Origin: Trematomus loennbergii
Taxonomy: Eukaryota; Chordata; Actinopteri; Perciformes; Nototheniidae
NCBI GenBank assembly: GCA_012861695.1
Contig: JAAOOA010000027.1
Span: 15,090,643-15,154,642 of the forward strand
DNA length: 64,000 nt
Reading direction: 5' to 3'
Shown here in pieces: positions 1-11,684 of the stretch. The notes under the pieces were generated by a model that worked only from the letters and a program-made list of their open reading frames with translations, did no database searches and was not told where the DNA came from. A program made the translations under genes and the position numbers. Within the stretch, counting starts at the first letter, position 1. Each line of letters opens with the position of its first letter.

Positions 1-353
1 GGGTCTGCGGAGAGCATTTCTCCGCGATCCCAACTCGTCTATTACCAGCGTTTACCAGCCAAGGGATCCTGGTGTGTGAGGTGCTCCGCGGATTGGTCCA
101 TTGGGCCAATCCGGTCATTTGTTGTTGATTTGGGTGTTCACACGTCACAGAATCCAGGAAGCAAACAATGGAAAATGAGAAATCTCCAACGAGGCGTTTG
201 GGGCAGCATAGACAGGTCTTTTCTGTGTTAGAGTTTTACTCGCTACAGGGTGTACTTTGAGGGTTTTTGACTCTGCAGACCGTTTACATGCATTAAAACC
301 TTCTTAACACACAAGGAGACGGGTAATAACCGGAAAAGCATGACATGGGCCCT
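1..353. mobile_element. TTAA-flanked MITE, cut by window edge
   Basis: The right end reads GCATGACATGGGCCCT and is followed by TTAA at 354-357. It matches the right end of the complete element at 1226-2021, and an internal block at about 60-120 (GGATCCTGGTGTGTGAGG, then GATTGGTCCATT) matches about 1875-1925 of that copy. The left end lies outside the window. No coding capacity is seen, so it is a non-autonomous DNA element. TTAA flanks are typical of the piggyBac superfamily; the family assignment is inferred from the flank only. Confidence 0.6.
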
Positions 354-357
354 TTAA

Positions 358-809
358 TAACAGCTCTCTCATTTAGTGTCAGTCCTATTAATGATCAATT
401 CGGCCCTTCATCAATGGCAAGCATGTCAGCAACTCAGGCTAGGTGGCATTACAGAACCCATAGCTATAACTGACATATACTGCATTTCTTCACTCTGCCA
501 GGCTCTGACATGACCTCTGATCTAACAATCATTGCTCAGTTCATTGCCAGAGGGCCGAGTGCCCTGGAGTGACCCCTGCCTGAACTGCATAGTCAGTCCT
601 GACCATTGTTTAGCGCTGCAGCTGCACATCGCCTTGTCATGGGAGGAATAGCGACACTGTACACGTTGAAGTCAGCACAAATGTCGTCTTTTCTTTTGAA
701 TATGCATATTCCTCCCTACCGCTTTGCTCCACATTACCTCTCTGAATAAGAGTGTGTTGTCAGCAGCAACTCAGTCAGCACCTGCCGTGAGTTTAAATAA
801 GTAAACAGG
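358..809. other. Intergenic, nothing recognised
   Basis: There is no supported gene or repeat between the MITE remnant and the GATA microsatellite. Confidence 0.5.
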
Positions 810-917
<108 letters not shown>

Positions 918-1225
918 GTGTGTTAGACTAAACTGCCAAGTGGCCAGGCCTGAGTCCCCATAGCCAAATGTAAGTACCCTAATGAAAGCCATAAACGCAA
1001 ATGAGCCATAGCAATAACGGTAAACTTTATTCAGTATGTCTATTGCCTCATATGGTCTTGCAGGTTATTATAGTGCAACACAGCGTTGGAGACTTAGAGC
1101 ACCGATTGCAGTCACTACAGGCTCGACTTAAAGGTTCCCTGAAGAGTTTTTAATTAAGCCCTGTTGAACTGTTTTTCTAGGATTTTGTCCCCTTTTGGTT
1201 TATCCCATGTAACATTACAACTTAA

Positions 1226-2021
1226 AGGTCCCATGTCATGGCCATTTCTACTGATCATAATTCCATTGTTGAGGTATATTAAAATAGATTTACATTGTTC
1301 AATGTTCCAAAATCAAATTGGTTTTCTCATACAGCATCTCTGTATAGTATGTGTATTCACTCTGTGTCCTAAACGGCTTGTTGGAGCTCCTGCCCCCCCC
1401 CCCACTCCCTACTGTGCTCTGATGTGTGTAACTTATGTGTTACAATGGCGTTTGTTAGCAGCCAGAAAATGACACCAGTAATGGCGCAGGTCTCCCTTGT
1501 AAAAGAGATCATTGATCTCAATGGGATTTTTTACCTGGATAAATAAAGGCTACAAACAAACATACAAACAAACAGATGAGAATGCTGCGTGGGGTCTGGG
1601 TGCCGTGTTGGCTGGACGTTGTGGGGCTCGCTGCTCCGCCCTTTGAGACTCGAGGAGCGCCGTTTCCTGGTTGCTGCGTGGGGTCTGCAAGACAGCGAGA
1701 CACGGCGAAACTCAGCCTGAAATCAGCCTGAGCACACACACGTGAGTGTGCGGCGAACTGTGAGTGGAGATCCACGCAGCTGCGGCTGAGAAAAGCTCTA
1801 TGCAAGTAAATGGGACTCCCTGATGGTTGAAAATCGACGCTAAAGGTCCCGCCACTGCGTTTGATAGTGACGCCAAGGGATCCTGGTGTGTGAGGAGCTC
1901 CACAGATTGGTCCATTTGGACCAATTGGTCCATTGGGTCGTCGTTACGTCACTTGGTGCATAAAAAGCTACATAACACACAAGGGAACGGGTAATAACCG
2001 GAAAAGCATGACATGGGACCT
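1226..2021. mobile_element. Complete TTAA-flanked MITE
   Basis: The ends are inverted repeats: AGGTCCCATGTCATGG on the left and GCATGACATGGGACCT on the right, each bounded by TTAA (1222-1225 and 2022-2025). This fits a piggyBac-type target duplication. There is no transposase. It carries a short LINE 3' tail at about 1500-1575, so it was itself a target of retrotransposition. A C-homopolymer lies near 1392-1403. Confidence 0.8.
1500..1575 (+). mobile_element. LINE 3' tail nested in MITE
   Basis: The stretch with GATCATTGATCTCAATGGGA followed by an AATAAAGG tail matches the 3' end of the large LINE at about 12160-12208. Only the last tens of bases are present, as in a heavily 5'-truncated insertion. 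Confidence 0.6.
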
Positions 2022-2025
2022 TTAA

Positions 2026-4817
2026 CATTTAAAGTTAAGGAGTAAGGATTGTTGGGGCATAAACATTGCTCAGTTTAACAGTCTGCAGTCATAATGATAA
2101 AGACAAACACGCCACTGTCTACTCACTCAGATGGTTTTAAATGGTAAAATAACTTCCTATAGCATCAATGCATGTCACATTACCACACTGTGTAGTGTGT
2201 AGTCCCTGCCTTGAACTGGACCCACACATGCACTCTGTTATGCATACAGTACATGCCACCAGGTGGACATAGAATGGAACAACACCTTTTATTCTTAAAA
2301 CCAGAAGGGCGTTAGTCATTCACAAAGTAAAATGTACCATACAGCAGATTGAATTCCTCTAGGTTGAAAAATCTAGCAGAAAACCTTCCACCGCCTCAGC
2401 AGGCACGTCTAGCGGGAGAATCTGATGAAAAATACTCCTATGTTTGTCTTCAAACAGTCAGGTAGGTAGACACATCTCCTGTGTGATAAAAGAGTTTCCC
2501 CATATGGGTATGAAACCAACCGAGAGCTCGCTGAACTGTGTTGGTGGAACTCCTACACTGTAGCATCACATTCAGTGATTAACAATAGCTGGGTGGAAGC
2601 AGAACAAGCACCTATGCGGAAACCACTAAACAACAACCGGAATAAAGCTTATCAGGCTGAATATGGATTTAAGCAACGTTATCCAACACCCTAGCCCACG
2701 TTTCATTTCCTGTCTCAATGCCTTTAACGCTTTTCTATGTGCTTCCCTTAATCTTCATCTCTCTTTGATTGGTGTAGATTTAATGATGGAAAATAAAGGC
2801 GTGATGCTTTCATCAGCTTACTATTCTACACTGTAGCTTTTCTTGGTTTATTAAGTAGGCCTACAGCACAAGTGCAGACCTGGATTCACCTTGAAGTGAC
2901 ATATTTCAACGACACATTTTTATTTTCATGTCACACTTCTTTTTCTTTTACTAGGAATACGATATGTCTGCACACGTCCTCTGAGATTTGGCTGCTGCTG
3001 CTTTGACAGAGTATGCTTTGAACGAGAGAGGAGCTTTGTGCAGGAGTAAACCTGTCTGATGATTGGTAGAGAGTGGCAGTATACATTTGAAATCAACTTA
3101 TTACAGACCAGCAGAAGCTCCTATATTTCAAACTGAGAGCGAAGGTGAAACCCATAACCACAGAAACCACACCTGCAGCTAGTGCACCACACCTATAAAC
3201 CAGCACACGATTTCCTTTGTTTGCACACATTTCTTTATGCAAAGGAAAACTGAGCTGCATTGACAAGTGCAGGTAGATTGCAAAAGAGCACGAGAAAAGA
3301 AGATGATGATTCTGACAACGTGCAGCTCAAAGCCTTTGAAGTGAGGCTTGAAACAGAGCACACCCCAATGAATCCAGAGGTTGCTGATTTAGGGAACCAT
3401 CACAGTTCAAAACACAGTATGGTAATTCTGTCCTAAATCTTTAGCCGGTGACTTTACACATGACACTGCAAGACTGTAAAATTATCCTCAAATACACAGC
3501 ATGGGGTTGTTGCATAAGTCTGCATCAATAATAAAGTAGAGCTGTACGAAAATAGTCTGTTTGAATCTTGACAGCGGATGGATTATTTCTATCCTCCCTC
3601 CTTCTCAGCTTCAAGTACGCTGAACAGTCACGGTGCTCAGACACAAGAGATGATATTACTTACTCATTCTGATCCACAAGCTCCTGATTTGACTAAAGAG
3701 GTGTCAGGGACAGTGAGAGTGTTTTTGAATGCGCTAGGAGTTTTGGCATGTCCCTTCTCTTGTGCTTCACACTTAAGCAGATAATTACATAATCATTGCC
3801 CTATTCATTGAACATAGGAAAGTACTGACAAGGGAAGACGACTGCAAATTAATATGATTATCCTCTCAGAACAAACATTATGTATGTGAAAAGTCACATG
3901 TTCCTTGTGTCTATGTCAAAAACACAATCAAGGGGCAATACTTTAGCTGGGTAAGTGAAGAAACAAAATACAGCTTTATCACTATAAAGCCCTCATTGGT
4001 AGTAAGGTTAGATTTCAGTTTTTTGGATCAATTATGTGGGGTACCAGCCCTCCCTTCTGTGTACAGAGCATCAGTTTTGCAATGAGGCCATTTCTGATGG
4101 TTCTATTTTGAGATGCATTAAGCTCACAGAAAAAACGAAACTGCTAAATAATTGAAGCAAAGCCTCTATCATTGCCCAAACTGAGCCATCAGCTAGCTCA
4201 TCATGGCCTTGACATCAACAGGGCGGGGAGGAAATCACCCTATGTGTGATTCAGAACTTCCTCTAAAGAGTTTTACAAGAACGCATTTTGTGAAACTGTG
4301 TCATCTGAACATACACCTCAGAAGAGAAGCCAGCTTATAAATAAATCCTTTTGCATCTCAATTCCCCAGGAACTGAACTTTTCTGTCTTTCACTGCATTA
4401 ACTCTACTGTCTATGTGGATTTCTACAGTGTCCACAATGCTCCCATACTGTAGCTGCAGTGCGATGCTAAATAATTCATCAAAGATAATTTTATACCCCT
4501 TTGGCATGAATACCAAAGGGGGCACCTGTTTTACGATGCCATCTAAACACACAACAGGATTTTCCCTTTCCTGTGAAAGTGTTTCAATGTAATCAAGTAA
4601 TGAGTCCCTTTATGAATTACGAAATTATACACAGTACAGTCTGCCATGCTCTCAGTGACAGTCCCATCACACTGTCACACTGACAGCAACATCAGTAGCT
4701 GTCTGTCATTTCCAAACACTTGGCACAGCAGATATCCAGCAATGCTTGAAACCCCGAACATACAGGGGTAGCCAACTTTAAAGGGCTCGACTGTAAACGT
4801 CCACAACATGCAAAACA
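2026..4817. other. Intergenic, no supported gene
   Basis: AT-rich unique-looking sequence. Only short open frames without splice or codon support are seen. No repeat family was recognised by eye. Confidence 0.5.
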
Positions 4818-4860
4818 GTGTGTATTAGTGGGAGGACGACAACCGTGATTCTCCCCCTCC

Positions 4861-5052
4861 ATGCTGGTGGTCCTGATGCTGCTGCAGGCGGCACCGTCCG
4901 GGGATGTCTCTCGCCAAGAGCTCGCAGCAATCCGGATACCTTCCTCCTTTCCTTTCCGGTGTCCTCCTCGCTTTGCTCACCTCCCAGGTTTCAACTTTAC
5001 GGCAGGCTCTCTGAATATTCTCGACAGCTCACTCAATGCTGGTACTTTCCAG
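4861..5052 (+). CDS. Possible first exon with a signal-like start, unidentified
   Basis: An ATG in a locally GC-rich stretch opens a 64-codon frame. It begins with a hydrophobic run (MLVVLMLLQAAPSG) that could be a signal peptide, continues through PGFNFTAGSLNIL and ends at TTCCAG followed by GTTGTTG, a weak donor. I do not recognise the protein. The phase left by this donor would not open the most plausible frame of the exon at 5348, so either another exon lies between or the two are unrelated. Treat it as a weak prediction. Confidence 0.2.
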
Positions 5053-5347
5053 GTTGTTGCTGTTTTGTTTGTCCCCAGTTTAAAATGTGTGTGTGTGTGC
5101 CGATGTCGGCTGGCTGTTGATATCCAGAGGAGCCGGAGCACATGTTAGCCCCACCCCTTCCAGATGTGATGTCACAGTCTGTGACAGTTTGTCAGACTAG
5201 TCAGTTTGTCAGACTAGTCAGTTTGTTATCTGCAAAACTGCTATGCTGAATATTAGGACCTTGAATATTTCATTTTTTCCTTATTCACTAGCTGTCATCA
5301 CATCATTTAATACGATTTGTTAAAACATTGTTGTTTCTTATTTTCAG

Positions 5348-5478
5348 TTTGCTTCAAGCAGTGGCTGTACGAGAAAGACGTGGAGGACCAAGAAATGCTG
5401 GCCAGATTGGCAAAGACCGGAAGATACATAACAGAGAAGATAATGGATATTAACAAGAAAAAGAAAAAAATACTTTAA
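5348..5478 (+). CDS. Possible 3'-terminal coding exon of an unidentified gene
   Basis: A good splice acceptor (TTGTTTCTTATTTTCAG, ending at 5347) precedes a 43-residue open frame read in phase 1. It runs through FKQWLYEKDVEDQEML and ends in a lysine-rich tail before TAA at 5476-5478. The segment is charged and helix-like. A canonical AATAAA follows about 160 bases later, so it has the layout of a last exon plus short 3' UTR on the plus strand. No family is recognised. It could be a host gene whose other exons lie upstream, or the end of a transposon gene, since repeats lie just downstream. Confidence 0.4.
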
Positions 5479-5636
5479 AAAAAATGTTTATAATTTCTTT
5501 GTTGCTATTTAAATTTTGAACTGTATTTGTTATTTTTAAATGAAATGCATCTATTTTAGATGATATATTTATTTAGATGTAGGTTTTTTTTGTAATATTA
5601 TTGTATTGTTAATGTATAATTTATTAAATAAAAATA

Positions 5637-5642
5637 CTGTTA
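5637..5642 (+). terminator. Polyadenylation signal AATAAA
   Basis: Canonical hexamer in an AT-rich stretch, 159 bases after the stop codon of the candidate terminal exon at 5348-5478. It supports a plus-strand transcript end near 5660. Confidence 0.4.
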
Positions 5643-5722
5643 TGAACACTATACAATGTCTTTATTTTGATAGTTACCAGAATACATTGTATATTTAATA
5701 ATAACATAAACAGGTGATAGAC

Positions 5723-6295
5723 TTAATGCTGGTCTGCTGGTCTGCTGGTATGCCAGCAAAACCAGCATATGTTGTGTTTTGGTCGCTTGTATGCTGGTCT
5801 ATGCTGGTATGCTGGTGACCAGCAAACCAGCATACTATGCTGGTCCCCAGTATGATCCACCAGCATGGACCATGCTGGTGGATCATGCTGGTCCATGCTG
5901 GTCCATGCTGGTGGATCATGCTGATCCATGCTGGTCCATGGTGGTCCATGCTGGTCCATGCTGGTCCATGCTGGTGGATCGATCATGCTGGTCCATGCTG
6001 GTCCATGCTGGTCCATGCTGGTCCATGCTGGTGGATCATGCTGGTCCATGCTGGTCCATGCTGGTCCATGCTGGTGGATCATGCTGGTCCATGCTGGTCC
6101 ATGCTGGTCCATGCTGGTCCATGCTGGTGGATCATGCTGGTCCATGCTGGTCCATGCTGGTCCATGCTGGTCAACACCATGCTGGTCCATGCTGGTGAAT
6201 CATGCTGGTGGATCATGCTGGTGACCAAACACAACATATGCTGGTCCATGCTGGTCAACACCATGCTGGTCCATGCTGGTTTTTTCAGCAGGGAG
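5723..6295. repeat. 10-bp minisatellite inside an inverted-repeat element
   Basis: Dozens of tandem copies of the decamer CCATGCTGGT, sometimes replaced by the variant GGATCATGCTGGT, fill about 5860-6220. The array is bracketed by matching inverted arms at 5761-5784 and 6223-6245 that share CATATGTTGTGTTT. The outer right end reads GGTTTTTTCAGCAGGGA, and a related inverted motif (CCAGCAAAACCAGCAT) occurs on the left near 5751. This looks like a DNA-transposon-like element whose core has expanded as a satellite. Long open frames on both strands arise because the unit lacks stop codons in several frames. Confidence 0.85.
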
Positions 6296-6468
6296 CTTAA
6301 TCGCTAACTCAATTTTACTTTCTCCTCCTAAATGTATACAAAAACATAAATTTTAAAACTTCTTTCCTATAAACTTACTTGACTGAAAATGTTATCAGTT
6401 TTTTGTTTTTTATGTACTTTTTTATAATGTTCCTGTAATGCTATCATATTTATTTATATCACTTAGGC

Positions 6469-6822
6469 CAGGGGTAGGGTACCAGCTGCGGCTTTTTAGC
6501 CCCTCTGCAGTGGCTTCCAGAAGCTTCTACAAAAAAGACATGGAAATAAATAACACCTTTAAACTTGTGAGAAATTAGCAAACCACAAATAATGTAATCT
6601 TGAAAGACATTTCCAAAACAAGCACACAGCATGTCCTGCTTTATATGTTATACTGGGTAAAATAGCATTGGACTTTCAGCATTTCCCTTTATTTTTGATC
6701 TAGAAGTTCATAGATGACAAAACCTAAAATAAGCTGTGTTGTGATTTGCGGCTCCAGAAAAACTTAATTTGGTGGCTGAGAAGGAAAAGCACTCTTTTAA
6801 AAGTAAAGGTTGCCGACACCTG
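6469..6822. mobile_element. hAT-like MITE
   Basis: A 354-bp element starting CAGGGGTAGGGTACC and ending GGTTGCCGACACCTG, imperfect terminal inverts of the hAT type. It is flanked by the 8-mers ACTTAGGC and ACCTTGGC, a target-site duplication with two mismatches. There is no coding capacity. It abuts the 5' part of the following LINE. Confidence 0.7.
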
Positions 6823-6899
6823 ACCTTGGCCCTTTGCCTTATTGTTGCTGTTTTTTTCTGGGGCCTGTTTTCGCCTGTCCTCTGCTGTGCTGTTGTGCT

Positions 6900-8722
6900 G
6901 TGGAGGATTTGCCCCAAAACATCACGGATGCTGTGCTGGTCTGGGAAAATGGCCCTCATCGTGTTTCTGCTGTGCCTGTTAGCTGTTTTGGACAGTGAGA
7001 AGTTCTCTCATCATCCTGAGAAGTCGACTGGGTTCAGGTCTGTTCTGCCGCCCGCTGTGGGCATCCCCTGCAAAGGATCGGATGTGTTTCGCGAACTATT
7101 TCCAGTTGCCTTGTCTCAGTCAATCAGTTCGGCAAACTATGTTTGTCTCTTTCGCTTGCCTGCCATGATGGTTCTTCAGGACTGCTTTTTGAGCTCTAGT
7201 CACACTTTCGCAGACCTTGCTGGTGATTTCAAGGTAGATGATAATTTAGGTGTGTCGATTAAGAGGAAAAGATACCTGTTTTTTTTGTTATTATTGCTAA
7301 CTGGTAATGTACAACCTAATCCTGGTCCGCCCAGTAGTAGTAGTCAGATCGCTACTCCTGCTGATTTTAAAGCTAGGTCTGGGTTGGGATTCATCCACTT
7401 GAATGTGCACAGTCTTTTACCTAAACTAGATTTTGTCCGCATTTGGGCGAACTCGACTGACGCTGATGTCATTGTTTTATCAGAAATGTGGCTAAATAAA
7501 TCTATTTTGGCCTCTGACATCTCCGTAAATGGTTATAATGTATATCGTACCAACCAACCTAATAAAGGTGGTGGCGTTGCCATTTATGTGAAGAATGGTT
7601 TCCAAATCAATCAGTAAGCAACTCAAATTTTTAGCCTTAAATATTGAAGTGGCAAAGGGTCAACAGGTCATGGTGGTGGGCTGTTACAGACCCCCCTCAG
7701 CAGTCAAGGACACTTTGTCTTCGTTAGCAAATCTTTTATCTAAACTTGACTACAAGGAAATAGTGCTACTTGGCGATTTTAGCTGGGACTGGTTAACTAC
7801 AGTGTCAGAGGATTTAAAAAATCTTTGTATCTCATTAAATGTTACTCAGATTGTTGACAGTCCTACTCGCCCCAAACATTAAGTCCCCAAATAAATCCTC
7901 CTTAATTGATCTCATTTTAACTAATGTTCCCCATAAATACTCATCTGTGGGAGTATTTGCAAATGATGTGAGTGACCACTGTGTTGTAGCTACAATCAGG
8001 GACACTAAGGTCCAAAAGGTTAAACCTCGCATTATAATAAAGAGAGACACAAAACATTTTGTGGAGCAGGGTTTTGTACATGATCTGTTTGGGTTTGATT
8101 GGGGTAAAATCGATCTGTGTGCTGATGTTGAAACTGCATGGTCTTATTTTTATCTTGGTTTTATGGAAATTATTGATAGACATGCACCCCTGCGTAAATT
8201 TAGAGTTAAGGGACGAAACAATCCTTGGTTTTCTGCTGAACTGTCTAGTCTCCTTCATGAGAGAAACAAGGCCTGGGCAAAGTAGAAAATCAGGCTTAGA
8301 GGTAGAATGGCTTCATTTTAGGCAGCTAAGGAATAGCTTCACATCGCAAATCAAAAGTGCTAAGTCTAAGTATTATCTGTCAGTTACCACAGAAAACCTA
8401 AATAATCCTAGAACATTTTGGAAAGCCATAAAATCGATATCCACCGGTGAAATCCGAAATGAGCTACCTCCTTGCCTTACCACAGCATCTGGCACTATAT
8501 CGGACAGGGCCACTGTTAAATTGTGTTAATGAGCATTTTGTGTCCTGGGGCTCTCTGTTTGATTCTGTTACTAACTCTGTCTCTGTGAACACCACCGAAG
8601 CAGACTCTGAACAATGTGATTTGGAAAACCCTTTTAATTTCTCTCCTTTTACTATTGATGTTGTTCATGAAGCCTTAACCAAGTTAAGGCGCATTTCCAC
8701 TACAGCGCGGAGCGCGGTTTAA
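6900..8722 (+). pseudogene. LINE ORF, endonuclease half with frameshifts
   Basis: The first open stretch encodes a hydrophobic N-terminal leader, a leucine run, the 2A-like motif NVQPNPGP (7306-7329) and then the endonuclease start. The frame breaks at 7615, resumes to 7880 (VVGCYRPPSAVKDTL, LLGDFSWDW), shifts again to 8285 (SLIDLILTNVP, VSDHCVV) and continues to the element boundary at 8686. The domain order leader, endonuclease, linker is normal for these LINEs. At least three frameshifts make it a pseudogene. Confidence 0.75.
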
Positions 8723-10773
8723 GCGTGCCGTGCCGTGCCCGGCCCGTTTTTGGTTGCGTTTCCACTAGGCTTAGTTCCGGCTAGCGGGTACTTTTTCACA
8801 GTTTTTTGGCTCTCCAAAATCGAGGTTCTTTCCGGGCCAACAACCGGGCTGAATATGCTAATCATATTAGTGATTAGTGATCATACTAATCATATCTCAC
8901 CTAGTGAGAGAATCGCTGGCAACTACAACAAAATTAACATATTTTACCGTGATTTAATTGTAATACACGTTTCAAAATGATGCCGAAGTAACAACATACT
9001 GATACCGGTTAGTAAAAACCATGAATTAATGCTTTGACAAGTCTGCAGACAAGACGGCAGGCGAAAAACCTTTTAAATGTGTGTTTTCTGAATGGAGATC
9101 GGCTAAGCTAACACAGTATATGCTCCGACCGTCCACACTCACAACAACGGCCTACAGACATAAATAAACCACCGACTGTATTCGCCATGACACAGACAGG
9201 CTGTGGTTTGTACTTGTTTAACTTTTGTCTAGTTTCTGAACAGATATGAGGAGCTGTGAGCTCTGAGGGCTAACAGCTAACGGCTGATGTTGGTTTTGTG
9301 TTTCGCATTGAAGATGATGTCACAGCTCCGCCTACACTGCGTTACTATAGTTACTACCCCAGTTCCTAAACTGTAATAGAAACGCAGCATAAAGTGAGCC
9401 TGACCTTCCAAGGCCTAACTCAGGGCTGCCAACATTTGAGTTCAGCTTGGAGTGAGATTTTATTTTTGGTGAACCGAAAAAAGAAACGTTCATGTGTACA
9501 GTGTTACAAATGTATTGAACATGTACAAACTAGGGTTTCCCATTAATGTACCGGGCACTACAGTGGAATACGCACATACACAGTGTACCCGCTACTCTTA
9601 CAATCAAGTGCTATTTTATAAGTGGGGGTCCTCACCTCCTCTAGGGGGGTCCGTGGGCATGCTTCCCCTGGAAGATTTTTTTTTAAATATTGAAGTTAAA
9701 TGCATCAATCTGGTGCACTTTGAGAGCAAAATGAATTTATGGATACATCTCTCAACATCCATATGAAACAGAACTGTAAACAGATTTTCTTTTTCTTTAT
9801 GGATATTTTACAAATCACTCACCTTTTAAACTGTATTCTTGTTTTACTGTCATATAGTATTTCATAACTGTTTTTCATTTATTCTCATAAATGGTGACCA
9901 AACCGTTTGAGACCCACTGAGATAACTAGACTAAAGTTAACTATCTAAACACTCAGAGAGTCCCTTACCTCACTGAGCTGTAGTTATCTCTCTCAGTCTG
10001 ACAGGAGAGAGCTCTCCTCTCCTTGTTTTAGAAACAGCTTCTAATATCCGTTAGCGCAGCAACAACAATGCAAATAGTGAGTTTGGTAGAAATATACTGT
10101 ATAATAGTAAAGTTATTCAAGATAATGCCACATTTATTGAAGATTTACATTATAAATATTCCCCCAAATTATTCAAAAGCATATTCTTCCAAACTCCTTG
10201 CTGTAGTATGACCACCAGGAGACTATTGATGTGTGGTGATTTTGGTAGTAATATACTGTATAATAGTGAATATTATTTAATTCTCTTTTTTCGGAGTTGC
10301 ACTTTGCAGACGGTCCCTGAGCACTCGTTTCTTCTCCGGCTGCGGATAGAGACCAATGTAACGTGTCCAGCTCGGAGGACGGCGCGTATTGGCTTTTTTT
10401 GATCAAAATTTGATTGTAGTTCGTTGTCCTTACCACGGTTCTTAGGAGACGTCATTTGTGTCTGAATAACGTTTTGCTCATGAGTTATTGATCCGTGAAA
10501 TCCGAATCTCCTAATATTGTTCCAACTTTACTGAACTAAGCCAGAAGACCGTCTCATTTCGTAGACCGCTCGGTTTGCTGTTCCTTCAATTTATTTTTAT
10601 ATTTATATACATTTATTTTGGACGAAAACTTAGCGTGAGGAAAGGCAAGTGTGGCGTGAGTGCGTGAGATATGGGTTGATTGCGTGACTCTCACGCTCAA
10701 TGCGTGAGTGTTGGCAGCCCTGCCTAACTATACCGTACTAAGTCGTGCGAGGCCCTGCAGTGGAAATGCGCCA
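8687..10773. mobile_element. TIR element inserted in the LINE (Harbinger-like by TTA target)
   Basis: The ends are inverted: AGGCGCATTTCCACTACAG on the left, CTGCAGTGGAAATGCGCCA on the right. They are flanked by TTA at 8684-8686 and 10774-10776. Joining the LINE sequence across the element keeps one reading frame (KL then DPKKPAGPDN), which confirms both boundaries. A 3-bp TTA duplication suggests the PIF/Harbinger superfamily, but no transposase is visible. It is itself interrupted by the hAT-like element at 9421-10722. Confidence 0.85.
9421..10722. mobile_element. hAT-like element nested in the TIR element
   Basis: The left end starts CAGGGCTGCCAACATTTG and the right end is GTGTTGGCAGCCCTG, inverted copies with CAGGG termini. 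Flanking CCTAACT occurs at 9414-9420 and 10723-10729; adding one ambiguous G gives an 8-bp duplication GCCTAACT. About 1.3 kb, no intact transposase, so non-autonomous or decayed. Confidence 0.85.
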
Positions 10774-10776
10774 TTA

Positions 10777-11684
10777 GATCCTAAGAAACCGGCTGGCCCG
10801 GACAATGTAGAACCTTTCTTTTTAAGATAGCTGCAGATTTTATTGCACCACCTCTTACTTCTCTTTTTTAACTTCTCCCTCAGCACAAACACAATTCCAA
10901 AAGTATGGAAGTCAGCGTATGTCCTGCCTTTACTAAAAGGAGGGGAGGCCACCTTATTAAATAATTATAGAACCATCTCTAAATTGCCAGTTCTGGCCAA
11001 GGTTCTTGAACGCCTAGTGAGTGAACAGGTAAAGGTGTTTTTATGTAAAAATGAAAGGTCCCAATGTGTTCAGTTTGATGGGCTCTCTTCTGAGTGGTTA
11101 AACATTACAAATGGTGTATCACAAGGTTCTGTTTTAGGTCCACTTTATTCTCCATCTATATCAACAGTTTAGGTCAAAATGTGGATGGAGCAACTTTACA
11201 TTTTTATGCGGACGATACCGTGATGTATTGTGCAGGTCCCTCCATTAAGGAGGCTGTTGTTAAATTACAGGCTGTTTTTAATATTATTCAGACTCAGCTC
11301 TCTGAGCTTAAGCTTATTTTAAACGTTGATAAAACTAAAGTAATGCTTTTTTCAAAAGCCAAAAAGACACCGGAGACCACTTTGGATATTGTTACTGCGC
11401 AAGGACAAGTACTTGAAGTGGTTGCCTGTTATAAATACCTTGGTATCCGGCTTGATGATTGCCTCTCTTTTAAACATCAGGTCAATAATCTGTTTAGAAA
11501 GCTAAGGGTGAAGCTAGGTTTCTTTTTCAGAAACAAGTCCTGTTTCTCGCTTGAGGCCAGGAAAAGGCTAGTCACTGTGACCTTTTTACCTGTGCTGGAC
11601 TATGGTGATTTGATCTATATGAATGCACCTGCCCATTACCTAATCAAGTTAGATGCCGCCTATCACAGTGCACTGAGATTTTAA
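10777..11684 (+). pseudogene. LINE reverse transcriptase remnant
   Basis: Typical LINE RT order is readable in two frames: KKPAGPDN, then NFSLSTNTIPKVWK, LLNNYRTISKLPVLAK and LERLVSEQVKVF, then after an internal deletion SEWLNITNGVSQGSVLGP. A one-base shift near 11150 moves the frame to INSLGQ and FYADDTVMYC, and later YKYLGIRLDD and the thumb-region sequence VTFLPVLDYGDLIYMN. The YADD box is intact, but the upstream catalytic motif is missing, so no active enzyme is expected. Confidence 0.8.

Noticed and set aside
4861..5148. Possible selenoprotein or chemokine start in the signal-like open frame
   Set aside because: A loose resemblance of the segment TFQVVAVLF to selenoprotein P was considered, but there is no Sec-position TGA, cysteine pattern or SECIS hairpin to support it.
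5860..6220. Short regularly repeated units that could suggest a CRISPR array
   Set aside because: There are no unique spacers: the 10-bp unit is directly tandem with minor variants, and the genome is a vertebrate. It is a minisatellite.
5860..6220. Many GCTGGTGG octamers, identical to the E. coli Chi site
   Set aside because: They are a by-product of the repeat unit next to GGATC; Chi has no role in a fish genome.
5695..6307. Open frames of 139-156 codons on both strands across the minisatellite
   Set aside because: They come only from stop-free repetition. There is no codon bias, splice support or domain.
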